A DNA stretch of 39,070 nucleotides from contig JBBRMG010000010.1 of assembly GCA_038230955.1 (NCBI GenBank), positions 1-39,070 on the forward strand, given 5' to 3'. The position numbers and the translations under genes are program-made. The notes beneath the pieces were generated by a model. That model was not told the origin of the DNA. It was given only the letters and a program-made list of their open reading frames with translations, and did not search any database. This document shows positions 15,798 to 23,604 of this stretch, one piece after another; position 1 is the stretch's first letter, and each line of letters opens with the position of its first letter. Origin of the DNA: JBBRMG01 sp038230955. GTDB taxonomy: Bacteria > Patescibacteriota > Doudnabacteria > UBA920.

Positions 15798-15891
15798 AGA
15801 ATTGGCTTAGACCAATTCTTCCTTAGCTCCGCAACTGCTCCTTTCAAAATTTTGCTTAACCGCTGCAAGCAGCGGCCCAAGTAAAATTTTG
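15798..15891 (-). repeat. Two-hairpin module upstream of tRNA-Ile (copy B)
   Basis: Hairpin 1: AGAATTGG (15798-15805) with CCAATTCT (15812-15819). Hairpin 2 (15845-15891): outer stem CAAAATTTT/AAAATTTTG and inner CCGCTG/CAGCGG. Compared with copy A, one outer pair changes from C-G to A-T and one inner pair from C-G to T-A, so both stems are kept by compensating changes. The joining bases GCTTAA and GGCCCAAGT are identical in both copies. It begins 28 nt from the tRNA 5' end. Confidence 0.7.
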
Positions 15892-15921
15892 GAGTCTTTA
15901 ATTTTGAAGGTTACGAACTAC

Positions 15922-15972
15922 ATTCTACCAAGTATTGCAGGTTTTGACAACTATGTAAAAATATAGTATTTT
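15922..15972. promoter_or_regulatory. Divergent promoters with overlapping -35 boxes (pilM operon / tRNA unit)
   Basis: Plus strand: TTGACA (15944-15949), 17-bp spacer, TATTTT (15967-15972), driving the pil operon. Minus strand: TTGTCA (15950-15945), 17-bp spacer, TAGAAT (15927-15922), driving the tRNA-Ile unit with a ~145-nt leader. The two -35 boxes overlap almost completely, so polymerase cannot occupy both at once. Confidence 0.6.
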
Positions 15973-16031
15973 TAATGTACACACGGTACGTTTTTGAAAC
16001 AAAATAATTAGAACATTCCCTCTAGGGAAAC

Positions 16032-17048
16032 ATGTTTTTCTCCAAACAAAACTCTATAGTTGGTGTAGATATTGGCACATCTTATATTAAAATTGCCCAA
16101 GTTACTCATGGGGAACAATCCCATGTTTTGGATACCTATGGCATTGTTAATATTGGAGGTAAAATCGGTACTGATAATACTGAAGCCAGCATTCGCGACA
16201 CTGCAGCCCTTCTGAGTAACTTATTAGAGCAAGCTCGCGTGTCGACTAAGCGATGTGTGGCCAGTTTACCTAATTCGTCGGTATTTACTTCGGTAATTGA
16301 CTTGCCGGCTATGACTGACAGCGAGCTAGAGTCGGCCATGCAATTTGAGGCTAAGAAATATGTTCCGTTACCTTTTTCGGAAGTCGATCTTTCATGGTCT
16401 ACTATTTCCAAATCTGAAGAGACCAATACCTTAAAAGTCTTACTTATTGCTGTGCCCAAGCAGGTAAAGGAGACTTATGTGAAGGTTTTTCAGTTAGCCG
16501 GTTTAGAGCTTGAAATTATCGAAATTGAAGCTCTAGCCTTAATTCGCTCATTAATTATTGATGCTGGCAAAAATAGTGTTATAATAGATATAGGAGCCAA
16601 AGCGACCGGTTTGAATGTTATAAAAAATGGCTTACTCCAATTGACCCGAAACATGAACATCGGCGGTGATACTATCACTGACCGAATAGCCCAAACTTTA
16701 AATGTTACCTCAAGTCGGGCGGAGCAGTTCAAAAAAGATTTTGGTGTCAGTGAGTCGGAGTTTCTGCCAGAAGCTATCAAACCAGTTCTTATCACCATCA
16801 AAAACGAAGTTAAGCAATTACTGAGTATTTACGAATCTCACAATCTAAAAATGGACAATATTGTGATGGTGGGAGGGGGATCTCAGTTGCCAGGCATTGT
16901 TGATGCACTCAGTGATCTGGGATTACCTGTAACACTGGGTGATCCGCTTAAGACCTTAGCCTATTCCAAAGCCGGAGAGCCATTGTTAAAGCGATTCAGC
17001 TTGCAACTTCCTATTTCGATAGGCCTTGCCCTTCGTAACGAAACCTAA
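16032..17048 (+). CDS. pilM: Type IV pilus assembly protein PilM
   Basis: 338 residues. Actin-like ATPase of the pilus alignment subcomplex: phosphate-1 motif IVGVDIGTSYIKIAQV near residue 9, an MQFEAKKYVPLPFSEVDLSW segment (~105-125), SVIIDIGAKATGLNVI (phosphate-2), and IVMVGGGSQLPGI (adenosine motif). PilM is cytoplasmic and holds the N-terminus of PilN on the inner membrane face, and pilN follows 15 bp downstream. It is the first gene of the pil operon, behind a promoter with a consensus -35 and an A-rich leader lacking a clear Shine-Dalgarno site. Confidence 0.95.
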   Translation: MFFSKQNSIVGVDIGTSYIKIAQVTHGEQSHVLDTYGIVNIGGKIGTDNTEASIRDTAALLSNLLEQARVSTKRCVASLPNSSVFTSVIDLPAMTDSELESAMQFEAKKYVPLPFSEVDLSWSTISKSEETNTLKVLLIAVPKQVKETYVKVFQLAGLELEIIEIEALALIRSLIIDAGKNSVIIDIGAKATGLNVIKNGLLQLTRNMNIGGDTITDRIAQTLNVTSSRAEQFKKDFGVSESEFLPEAIKPVLITIKNEVKQLLSIYESHNLKMDNIVMVGGGSQLPGIVDALSDLGLPVTLGDPLKTLAYSKAGEPLLKRFSLQLPISIGLALRNET

Positions 17049-17063
17049 ATCTAAATCAAAATC

Positions 17064-17633
17064 ATGCCTGATATCAATTTATTAAGTACAGATAATCAAG
17101 AATCTAACTATTCAAGCGCTGGCGCTGGATTAGTGACTAAAATTTTAGGGGTGGTTTTAATCATCACCCTGCTTTATTTTGTGTATTTATGGTTTGCTGT
17201 CAGTCAGGCAAGAAAAGAGTTAGCATCTTCTATTGCTAAGACATCTAGTGCTCAGAATGAGGCTATTAACCGCAAGGAACGTTCAGAGTTGGTCACTCGT
17301 CAAGGACAAGTACAGAGTTTAAATCTACTTATACAGAATCATTTGTACTGGTCGTACATTTTACCAGAACTAGCTCGGGTTACTTTGCGCTCGTCTACGT
17401 ATTCCAACGTTTCTGCCGGTGCTGATGGAACATTAAACCTAACAGTGAGAGCCGTTGAGTACTCCGACTTAGATCAGTATTTACAGGTGTTCAACTTACC
17501 CCAGTTTAATCAGCAATTTAGTGATGTTAAAATATTGGCCGTGAGCAAGGCTCAGCAGGGGAGTAACTTGGAAAGCGAGATGCGCCTAGAGCTCAAATTT
17601 AACCCTGATTTCATACGTAATCGAACTCAATAA
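17064..17633 (+). CDS. pilN: Type IV pilus protein PilN
   Basis: 189 residues. The N-terminus PDINLLSTDNQ corresponds to the INLLP motif that PilM binds. A TM helix (~26-46) is followed by a coiled segment and a PilN-type alpha/beta domain outside the membrane (~85-185). Sequence conservation is low, as usual for PilN; the call rests on the motif, size, topology and position between pilM and pilO. Confidence 0.85.
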   Translation: MPDINLLSTDNQESNYSSAGAGLVTKILGVVLIITLLYFVYLWFAVSQARKELASSIAKTSSAQNEAINRKERSELVTRQGQVQSLNLLIQNHLYWSYILPELARVTLRSSTYSNVSAGADGTLNLTVRAVEYSDLDQYLQVFNLPQFNQQFSDVKILAVSKAQQGSNLESEMRLELKFNPDFIRNRTQ

Positions 17634-17635
17634 TA

Positions 17636-18220
17636 ATGGCCTTTACTTCCCCCACAAATAAATTTAGAACCTCGATTGTAGAAATTGTCGCCACTGTCTT
17701 GTTGATTGCATTGGTGTTTTGGTTTTTCATCAAGCCTAAAATGACACAATTAAGCGAAGTCCGAGCTCAGGTTAGTGCTCAGGAAGCTGTTTTAAATCAC
17801 GTTCAATCCGACAGCGCACAGCTGACTGATTTGATTAGCAAGTTGCAGCAATCCAAAGATGATATTGCGTTAGTGGACGAAGCGTTGCCTTTAGATTCCC
17901 GCGTTACTCGCGTCCATGTTTTATTGGATAGCTTGGTTAAGGCTTCCGGTGCTAAACTGGGCAGTTTAAATATTCAACCAGGCACCAATCTGGCTGCGGG
18001 CAATAAGTCAGGGATAAACAATAAATTTGGGGTAACTCGCAAAATACAAACTTTTTACGGCGACCTCACGGTTATTGGAACAGTTGAATCGTTTAAAAAT
18101 CTTCTTCAATTGATTGAGACCAATGGTCGGATTATTGACGTTTCTAATATGGAACTTAGTAGTGCCGGCGGAATTTCTAGCTTCAAATTAAGACTAAAGG
18201 CATACAGCTATGACCAGTAA
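17636..18220 (+). CDS. pilO: Type IV pilus protein PilO
   Basis: 194 residues. A TM helix at ~15-32 is followed by a coiled coil (~37-75) and a PilO-type ferredoxin-like domain that contains LPLDSRVTRVHVLLDSLVKASG and a closing GTVESFKNLLQLIETNGRIIDV. It pairs with PilN in the inner-membrane alignment complex. It starts 2 bp after the pilN stop and overlaps the next gene by 11 bp. Confidence 0.9.
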   Translation: MAFTSPTNKFRTSIVEIVATVLLIALVFWFFIKPKMTQLSEVRAQVSAQEAVLNHVQSDSAQLTDLISKLQQSKDDIALVDEALPLDSRVTRVHVLLDSLVKASGAKLGSLNIQPGTNLAAGNKSGINNKFGVTRKIQTFYGDLTVIGTVESFKNLLQLIETNGRIIDVSNMELSSAGGISSFKLRLKAYSYDQ

Positions 18221-18503
18221 GAAAAATATTATTCTCATTATAGTCATCGTAGTGGTAATGGCCGCCGCGGTACTGGTACTGTACTACGGATTTGGTGGTA
18301 GTCCAGCGACTACCAAAAAATCTCAACCTAAATCACATTCTGCTGTCAATAATGCTAGTCCCATATTGCCCCACGGATCTTCTTTAGATTTTTCGGGCGT
18401 AAAGAAATTCAACCCCGATAGCAAGTTATTTAATTATTCCACTGTAACACCAGATAAGGTTGGAGTTGATTTGTCGGCAATGACTCGGACGGAGTCTCCA
18501 TGA
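18210..18503 (+). CDS. Small single-TM protein in the PilP position
   Basis: 97 residues: a short N-terminus, a TM helix (~5-28), then a polar Ser/Lys/Asn-rich outer part without Cys, so it is not a PilP lipoprotein. It overlaps pilO by 11 bp and the pilB start by 4 bp (ATGA), which implies tight translational coupling. In Gram-negative bacteria this position would hold pilP, but there is no sequence evidence for homology. A cluster-specific accessory subunit is the best guess. Confidence 0.65.
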   Translation: MTSKKNIILIIVIVVVMAAAVLVLYYGFGGSPATTKKSQPKSHSAVNNASPILPHGSSLDFSGVKKFNPDSKLFNYSTVTPDKVGVDLSAMTRTESP

Positions 18504-20269
18504 GCGTAAGTGTGCAAAAAACTGAAACTACTTCTAGCTTTGAAAGCTTCCTGTTAGATCATGGATTTATTAGCATGGAGGCTTACGAGCATCTCCAGAA
18601 AGTAAAGCCTAAGTCCACCAGCGCCTTGTCACCGGGGGAGGTGGCTTCTTTGTTAATGAAAGAAAAATTGTTGGAAGAGGAAGACATAACTAAGGCTCGG
18701 GCAGCTTTTTTGAATTTGCCTTATGTAGACTTACGTAAAGTGGATACATTGCCAAGCGTCCTGAACGCTATCCCAGAAGAATCACGTAATTTCTATCATA
18801 TGATCCCGTTTGAAATCGCGGGAAAAGATTTGAAAGTGGCTTTGTTCGATCCGGGTAATTTACAAGCGTTGGAAGCCTTAGAATTCTTAGGGCAGAAACA
18901 GAGCTTACAGATTCATATATATATTGCTTCTATGGCCTCCATAGATAAATCCGGGGGAGGTAAAAAAAGTTTAACCAATGTGGTGGGAAGAGCCTTAGAG
19001 GATATTCAGCAAAAAGAGGAGACTGAACACCCGACTATAATCAAAGAGAAGGAAGTGCAGCCTCAGTTAATGGAAGATGCGCCAATCATCAAGATTGTTG
19101 ATGTTATTTTGTCTAACGCTATTGAAGCGAATGCTTCCGATATTCATATTGAACCTTCAGAAAACGATGTTCGGGTGCGTTACCGTATTGATGGAATTTT
19201 GCATACCAGTTTACGCCTGCCAAAAAACGTCATGTCGGCCATAGTATCGCGTATTAAAATTCTGTCTAACCTGAAAATAGATGAGCAGCGTTTGCCTCAA
19301 GATGGTCGGTTTCACATTGATCTAGAAAATAGCAAATCGGTGGATTTGCGCGTATCTACCCTTCCTCTGATGCATGGTGAAAAGATAGTTATGCGTATTT
19401 TAGATAAGACAGGGTCTGTGCCAACTTTGGAACAATTAGGTTTGCGCGGCAAGGGCTTAGTCTGGGTTAAGGAAAATATTCGAAAGAGTCATGGGGTATT
19501 CTTAATTACAGGACCAACTGGTAGCGGTAAGTCCACTACCTTGTATGGGATTCTATCTATATTAAATACGACTGCGGTTAACATTGTAACACTGGAAGAT
19601 CCTGTGGAATACTTTATTCCGGGAGTGAATCAGAGTCAAGTAAACCCAGATATTGGCATGACTTTTGCTTCAGGTTTGCGAAGTATTTTACGACAAGATC
19701 CAAATATTGTGATGGTGGGGGAAATCCGCTATGAAGAAACCGCTGAATTGGCTGTGCACGCTGCTTTAACCGGTCACTTAGTGTTTTCGACTTTGCATAC
19801 CAACAATGCTATTGGAGCCATTCCTCGTTTGACTAATATGGGCATTGAGCCATTTTTAATCTCCGCTTCTTTAAACATGTCCATGGCTCAACGCTTGGTC
19901 CGCAAGTTATGTGAAAATTGCAAAAAGGAGATAGAAATCCCAACAATTATGAGATCAGAAATTGATCATCAATTGATTGGCGTGCCAAAAGAGTACCTTG
20001 AGGGACTAGACCTAAAAAAACTGACAATCTATGGGCCAAACGGCTGTGAAAAATGCGGTCATATTGGATACACCGGGCGGTTGGGTATATTTGAAGTAAT
20101 GCCGATGCTAACAGAAATGCAGGACTTGATCTTTAGCAAGGTTCCAACCCATAAAGTATATGAAGAGGCGCTAAAACTTGGTATTATAAGTATGAAGCAG
20201 GATGGGATTATTAAAGTGTTGCATGGCGAGACCAGTTTAGATGAGATCGTCCGCGTGACTACCGAATAA
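18500..20269 (+). CDS. pilB: Pilus extension ATPase PilB
   Basis: 589 residues, normal for GspE/PilB. An N-terminal MshEN-like domain (~10-150) is followed by the core ATPase: IHIEPSENDVRVRYRIDG, Walker A GPTGSGKST (338-346), Asp box and Walker B (DPNIVMVGEIR), and His box LTGHLVFSTLHTNNA. The zinc motif is present: Cys471-x2-Cys and Cys516-x2-Cys (CENC, CEKC). It powers pilus extension through the PilC platform. The presence of the zinc motif distinguishes it from PilT. Confidence 0.97.
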   Translation: MSVSVQKTETTSSFESFLLDHGFISMEAYEHLQKVKPKSTSALSPGEVASLLMKEKLLEEEDITKARAAFLNLPYVDLRKVDTLPSVLNAIPEESRNFYHMIPFEIAGKDLKVALFDPGNLQALEALEFLGQKQSLQIHIYIASMASIDKSGGGKKSLTNVVGRALEDIQQKEETEHPTIIKEKEVQPQLMEDAPIIKIVDVILSNAIEANASDIHIEPSENDVRVRYRIDGILHTSLRLPKNVMSAIVSRIKILSNLKIDEQRLPQDGRFHIDLENSKSVDLRVSTLPLMHGEKIVMRILDKTGSVPTLEQLGLRGKGLVWVKENIRKSHGVFLITGPTGSGKSTTLYGILSILNTTAVNIVTLEDPVEYFIPGVNQSQVNPDIGMTFASGLRSILRQDPNIVMVGEIRYEETAELAVHAALTGHLVFSTLHTNNAIGAIPRLTNMGIEPFLISASLNMSMAQRLVRKLCENCKKEIEIPTIMRSEIDHQLIGVPKEYLEGLDLKKLTIYGPNGCEKCGHIGYTGRLGIFEVMPMLTEMQDLIFSKVPTHKVYEEALKLGIISMKQDGIIKVLHGETSLDEIVRVTTE

Positions 20270-20278
20270 CTATATTAA

Positions 20279-20695
20279 ATGGATTACGTTTTTCACAAAC
20301 ATTACTCATTTCCTACCATGGACGATTCATCTGTACGGCCAATTATTTTATTAGCTGAATCTGATCCTGAAACTATGGCTATGTATGTCAGGCATTTGGG
20401 TTCGGCTGAATTTGCAGTTTGCGTTTGCGTCGATTTAAGATTAGTGCCCCAGCACGTAATCAATTTGAAACCGGCTGTTCTGGTGTTAAACCCATCACCG
20501 AATTTACGTTTAAGCCTAGATGTGCTGAGACGATCAATGATAGCTCATCCTACCCTCTCAGTGATTACGATGGGAGATGTTATACCGGATCAATATATGG
20601 ACCAACTAATGCGATCGGGGGTATCGATGCACATTAACCGAAGTCTCAGTCAGCCCCGAGACCTCGTTGTGGCGGTCCGCCAAATGCTTAATTAA
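20279..20695 (+). CDS. Degenerate receiver (CheY-like) domain without the phospho-acceptor Asp
   Basis: 138 residues. The pattern matches a response-regulator receiver: PIILLAESDPETMAMY (acidic pocket), a helix, then KPAVLVLNPSPN in place of the usual DLVLLDxxMP strand, and later SVITMGD and HINRSLSQPRDLVVAVRQML (alpha5). The Asp that is normally phosphorylated is replaced by Asn. An in-frame ATG at 20318 gives a shorter form that starts close to the receiver fold and is more likely. No output domain is attached. It sits between pilB and pilT, which suggests a phosphorylation-independent adaptor for the pilus motors. Confidence 0.7.
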   Translation: MDYVFHKHYSFPTMDDSSVRPIILLAESDPETMAMYVRHLGSAEFAVCVCVDLRLVPQHVINLKPAVLVLNPSPNLRLSLDVLRRSMIAHPTLSVITMGDVIPDQYMDQLMRSGVSMHINRSLSQPRDLVVAVRQMLN

Positions 20696-20706
20696 AATAA
20701 ACACAC

Positions 20707-21777
20707 ATGTATAAAGCTAGTGAACTAGAACTGAACAAGCTGTTGTCTCTGACATTAGAGCGTAATGCGTCCGATTTGCATTTGCAGGTGGGGGAACCGC
20801 CAATTATTCGCGTAGATAGTGAATTATTGCGATTGGAAGACTATCAGGTGTTAAGCAATGATGCCCTGTCCGATTTGATTAAGGTAATGTTAACCGAACA
20901 TCAACAAAAACGATTAGAAGAGCAAATGCACTTAGATTTTTCTTATGCTTTTAAGGATAATGCCCGTTTTCGAGTAAATGTGTATCGGCAGCAAGGTGTT
21001 TGGGCCGCCGCGTTTCGTTTGATCCCTACTCATATTAAGGCCTTAGAGGAGTTAGGATTACCGTCAATCTTGCAGAAATTTACGGAACGTAAGCAAGGCT
21101 TGGTGTTGGTAGTAGGACCGACTGGGCACGGTAAGTCCACGGCCTTAGCCTCAATGATAAACGAAATTAATCTTTCTCGCTCTGAGCATATTTTAACTAT
21201 TGAAGATCCGGTGGAATTTTTATTCCGTCCTGCTAAGTCAATTATTTCTCAGCGTGAAGTTAATCTTGATACACCTGATTTTGCTGCGGCACTCAAAGGA
21301 GCGTTGCGAGAAGACATTAATGTTGTGTTGGTTGGGGAAATCCGCGACCTAGAATCTATTTCTTCGGCCCTAACTTTGGCTGAAACTGGGCATTTAATTT
21401 TCGCTACTCTGCACACTAACGATGCCGCTCAAAGTATTGATCGTATCGTAGACGTTTTTTCTGGCGATCAGCAAAACCAGATTCGTTCTCAGTTGGCTAG
21501 CGTGCTCTTGGGAGTAGTAAGCTTGCGTTTATTGCCTAAGGTGGGCGGCGGCCGTATTCCGGCATCAGAAATTATGGTAGTTAATCACGCTGTCCGCAAT
21601 ACCATTCGGGACAACAAAATCTACGAAATTAATAACATTATTCATACTAGTATGGAAGAAGGTATGATTCCACTGGATAAAGCTCTGGCTAATTTGGTCA
21701 AGCAGGGATTGGTGGAGATGGAAGTGGCACAGAATTACGTTTTGGATAAGGAGTACTTCCTGTCACTATTAGGATAA
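20707..21777 (+). CDS. pilT: Pilus retraction ATPase PilT
   Basis: 356 residues, standard PilT length. N-terminal PAS-like part with NASDLHLQVGEPPIIRVD, Walker A GPTGHGKST (137-145), a TIEDPVEF segment, Walker B INVVLVGEIRD, and the LAETGHLIFATLHTNDAAQSIDRI His box. There is no zinc motif, which separates it from PilB. The usual AIRNLIRE motif reads AVRNTIRD here. PilT depolymerises pili and gives twitching motility and DNA uptake traction. Confidence 0.96.
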   Translation: MYKASELELNKLLSLTLERNASDLHLQVGEPPIIRVDSELLRLEDYQVLSNDALSDLIKVMLTEHQQKRLEEQMHLDFSYAFKDNARFRVNVYRQQGVWAAAFRLIPTHIKALEELGLPSILQKFTERKQGLVLVVGPTGHGKSTALASMINEINLSRSEHILTIEDPVEFLFRPAKSIISQREVNLDTPDFAAALKGALREDINVVLVGEIRDLESISSALTLAETGHLIFATLHTNDAAQSIDRIVDVFSGDQQNQIRSQLASVLLGVVSLRLLPKVGGGRIPASEIMVVNHAVRNTIRDNKIYEINNIIHTSMEEGMIPLDKALANLVKQGLVEMEVAQNYVLDKEYFLSLLG

Positions 21778-21780
21778 CTT

Positions 21781-22986
21781 ATGAAATTTTTATACCAAGC
21801 TAAAAATCGAGAAGGGCAGCTCAAGCGCGGTTTTGTTGTGGCCGCCAGTCAACCCAAAGCCGAACAATTGTTGTCGGAAAACGGCTTTATTATTATCAGC
21901 TTGCGAGAGCAAAAGCAAAGTCTGATTGACCGGTTTAATCCGTTTGGGAAAGGGGTTAGTTACAAAGAGTTGGTATTATTCTCCCGGCAGATTTCTACTT
22001 TAATTTCTGCTCGCGTCCCCATTATTCAATCTTTGCGTATTCTACAGAGCCAGGTAGGGAATAAAGGCCTCGGATTAATTACTCGCGATCTTATCACTTC
22101 CATTGAAAATGGAGAAAGTTTTTCCTTGGCATTGACTAAGCATCAGGATGTGTTTGGTAATGTCTATGTCAGTTTAGTCAGAGCCGGCGAAGCTTCTGGC
22201 GCGGTCGGTGATTCGTTGAACTACTTAGCAGATCAACTGGAGAAAGATTATAACTTGCGCGGCAAAATTAAAGGCGCTATGACTTATCCGGTATTTGTTC
22301 TGGTGGCACTCGGCGGCGTGGGCTTCTTGATGTTCAAATTTATTTTGCCGAAACTGACAGAAGTGTTGAAAGAACAAGGCGGTCAGTTACCCACAGTCTC
22401 ACGCCTAATTATTTCAGCTACAGATTTTTTCCAAGTTTATTGGTGGGTAATACTATTGTTGATTACTGGTGCGATTATTGGAACCCGTTATGCATTGCGT
22501 ACTGTTAGTGGGCGTTACCAGTGGGATCGGGCAAAAATTCACATGCCTATTTTAGGTGATATTTTCGTGAAAATATACCTGGCTCGATTCTCCCGTAACT
22601 TAGCCACATTAGTCGCTGGAGGCATTCCTATTATCCAAGCATTGAAAATTATTAGCGACATCATTAATAACGTGGTTTACCGAGATATATTATTACAAAC
22701 TGCTGAAAACATCACCAATGGAAAATCTATTAGTGACTCTTTGGCGGGCCATGCTGAATTCCCGCCTATTGTCACACAAATGGTAAAGGTGGGGGAGCAA
22801 ACAGCTTCATTGGACTCCATTCTTTTGAAGCTGGCTGATTTTTATGAGAAGGAAGTTGATGCCAAGATTAGTACTTTGTCGACTTTACTTGAACCAATTA
22901 TCATGATTATCTTAGGTCTGGCTGTAGGTATTTTGGTGGCCGGCATTTTGCTGCCAATTTATAATTTAGCCAGCCAGGCTAGCTAG
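21781..22986 (+). CDS. pilC: Pilus platform protein PilC
   Basis: 401 residues, 3 bp after pilT. Two GspF domains (~60-185 and ~265-390), each with the RAGEASGAVGDSL / KVGEQTASLDSILL signature, and three TM helices (~165-190, 215-235, 370-395). It forms the inner-membrane base on which PilB and PilT act. The N-terminal YQAKNREGQLKRGFV matches the usual PilC start. Confidence 0.96.
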   Translation: MKFLYQAKNREGQLKRGFVVAASQPKAEQLLSENGFIIISLREQKQSLIDRFNPFGKGVSYKELVLFSRQISTLISARVPIIQSLRILQSQVGNKGLGLITRDLITSIENGESFSLALTKHQDVFGNVYVSLVRAGEASGAVGDSLNYLADQLEKDYNLRGKIKGAMTYPVFVLVALGGVGFLMFKFILPKLTEVLKEQGGQLPTVSRLIISATDFFQVYWWVILLLITGAIIGTRYALRTVSGRYQWDRAKIHMPILGDIFVKIYLARFSRNLATLVAGGIPIIQALKIISDIINNVVYRDILLQTAENITNGKSISDSLAGHAEFPPIVTQMVKVGEQTASLDSILLKLADFYEKEVDAKISTLSTLLEPIIMIILGLAVGILVAGILLPIYNLASQAS

Positions 22987-23019
22987 TAATGGCTATGTAG
23001 ACTTGTGTTGATAACTTTC

Positions 23020-23048
23020 TTGCTATCAAGACCAGAGTATAGTACAAT
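23020..23048 (+). promoter_or_regulatory. Promoter for the major pilin
   Basis: TTGCTA (23020-23025), 17-bp spacer, TACAAT (23043-23048). With the terminator after the pilin, this isolates it as its own transcript within the cluster, as expected for a highly expressed subunit. Confidence 0.5.
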
Positions 23049-23111
23049 TAAGTCAGTAATTCACAATATTACGGTGCTTATGTGCCGGTATTGACCCACA
23101 AAAGATTGGGG

Positions 23112-23519
23112 GTGAACACATTGAGAAACAAACAAAAAGGTTTTACATTAATTGAATTGTTGGTTGTTATTGCTATCATTGGTCTTTTGGCCTCTGTAGT
23201 ATTATTAGCCCTCAACTCCGCTCGTGCTCGTTCACGCGATGCCAAGCGTTTGGCAGATGTTAGACAGATGTCTAGCGCTATCGAGTTGTATGTTAATGAC
23301 AACGGTGCATACCCAGCTACCTTAGGTTCATTGATCGCAACATATATGCCTTCGTTGCCTACTGCTCCTACTCCTGTTGATGGTGGCTGTTTTGGCAGCA
23401 ACAATACTTATGTTTATAGTAGTACCGCTACTAGTTATACCATCACATTCTGTCTCGGCGCTAGCGCCGGTGGCAATGCTCCTGGTACAAGACAGTTGAT
23501 TAACGGTAACATCCAATAG
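23112..23519 (+). CDS. Type IV prepilin, probable major pilin
   Basis: 135 residues with GTG at 23112 as start; TTG at 23121 and GTG at 23082 are alternatives. The prepilin motif is KQKG|FTLIELLVVIAI, with cleavage after Gly and Glu at +5. The long hydrophobic N-helix continues to ~35, followed by ARSRDAKRLADVRQMSSAIELYVND, typical of GspG/PilA-like pilins. The C-terminal part has two Cys (GGCFG and TFCLG) that may form a loop, and ends APGTRQLINGNIQ. It has its own promoter and terminator. The calcium-site residues of GspG are not evident. Confidence 0.9.
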   Translation: MNTLRNKQKGFTLIELLVVIAIIGLLASVVLLALNSARARSRDAKRLADVRQMSSAIELYVNDNGAYPATLGSLIATYMPSLPTAPTPVDGGCFGSNNTYVYSSTATSYTITFCLGASAGGNAPGTRQLINGNIQ

Positions 23520-23529
23520 TTAATTTTAT

Positions 23530-23570
23530 AAATCACCTTTGGCATTTGCCAAAGGTGATTTTTGTTTTGC
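23530..23570 (+). terminator. Strong intrinsic terminator after the pilin
   Basis: A nearly perfect 14-bp stem (AATCACCTTTGGC with GCCAAAGGTGATT) with a 4-base loop, followed by TTTTTGTTTT. It divides the pilin transcript from the glycan genes. Confidence 0.95.
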
Positions 23571-23598
23571 TGACGCAGAACCCGATCTTTGTTATACT
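23570..23598 (+). promoter_or_regulatory. Promoter for the glycan block, leaderless layout
   Basis: CTGACG (23570-23575), 17-bp spacer, TATACT (23593-23598), preceded by TG (extended -10, TGTTATACT). The ATG at 23605 lies 6 nt after the -10 box, so transcription should begin at or next to the start codon. Confidence 0.55.
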
Positions 23599-23604
23599 GC
23601 AATT

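Noticed and set aside
15597..15884. Plus-strand frame over tRNA-Ile and its leader
   Set aside because: It reads through a tRNA gene and its hairpins; an antisense artefact.
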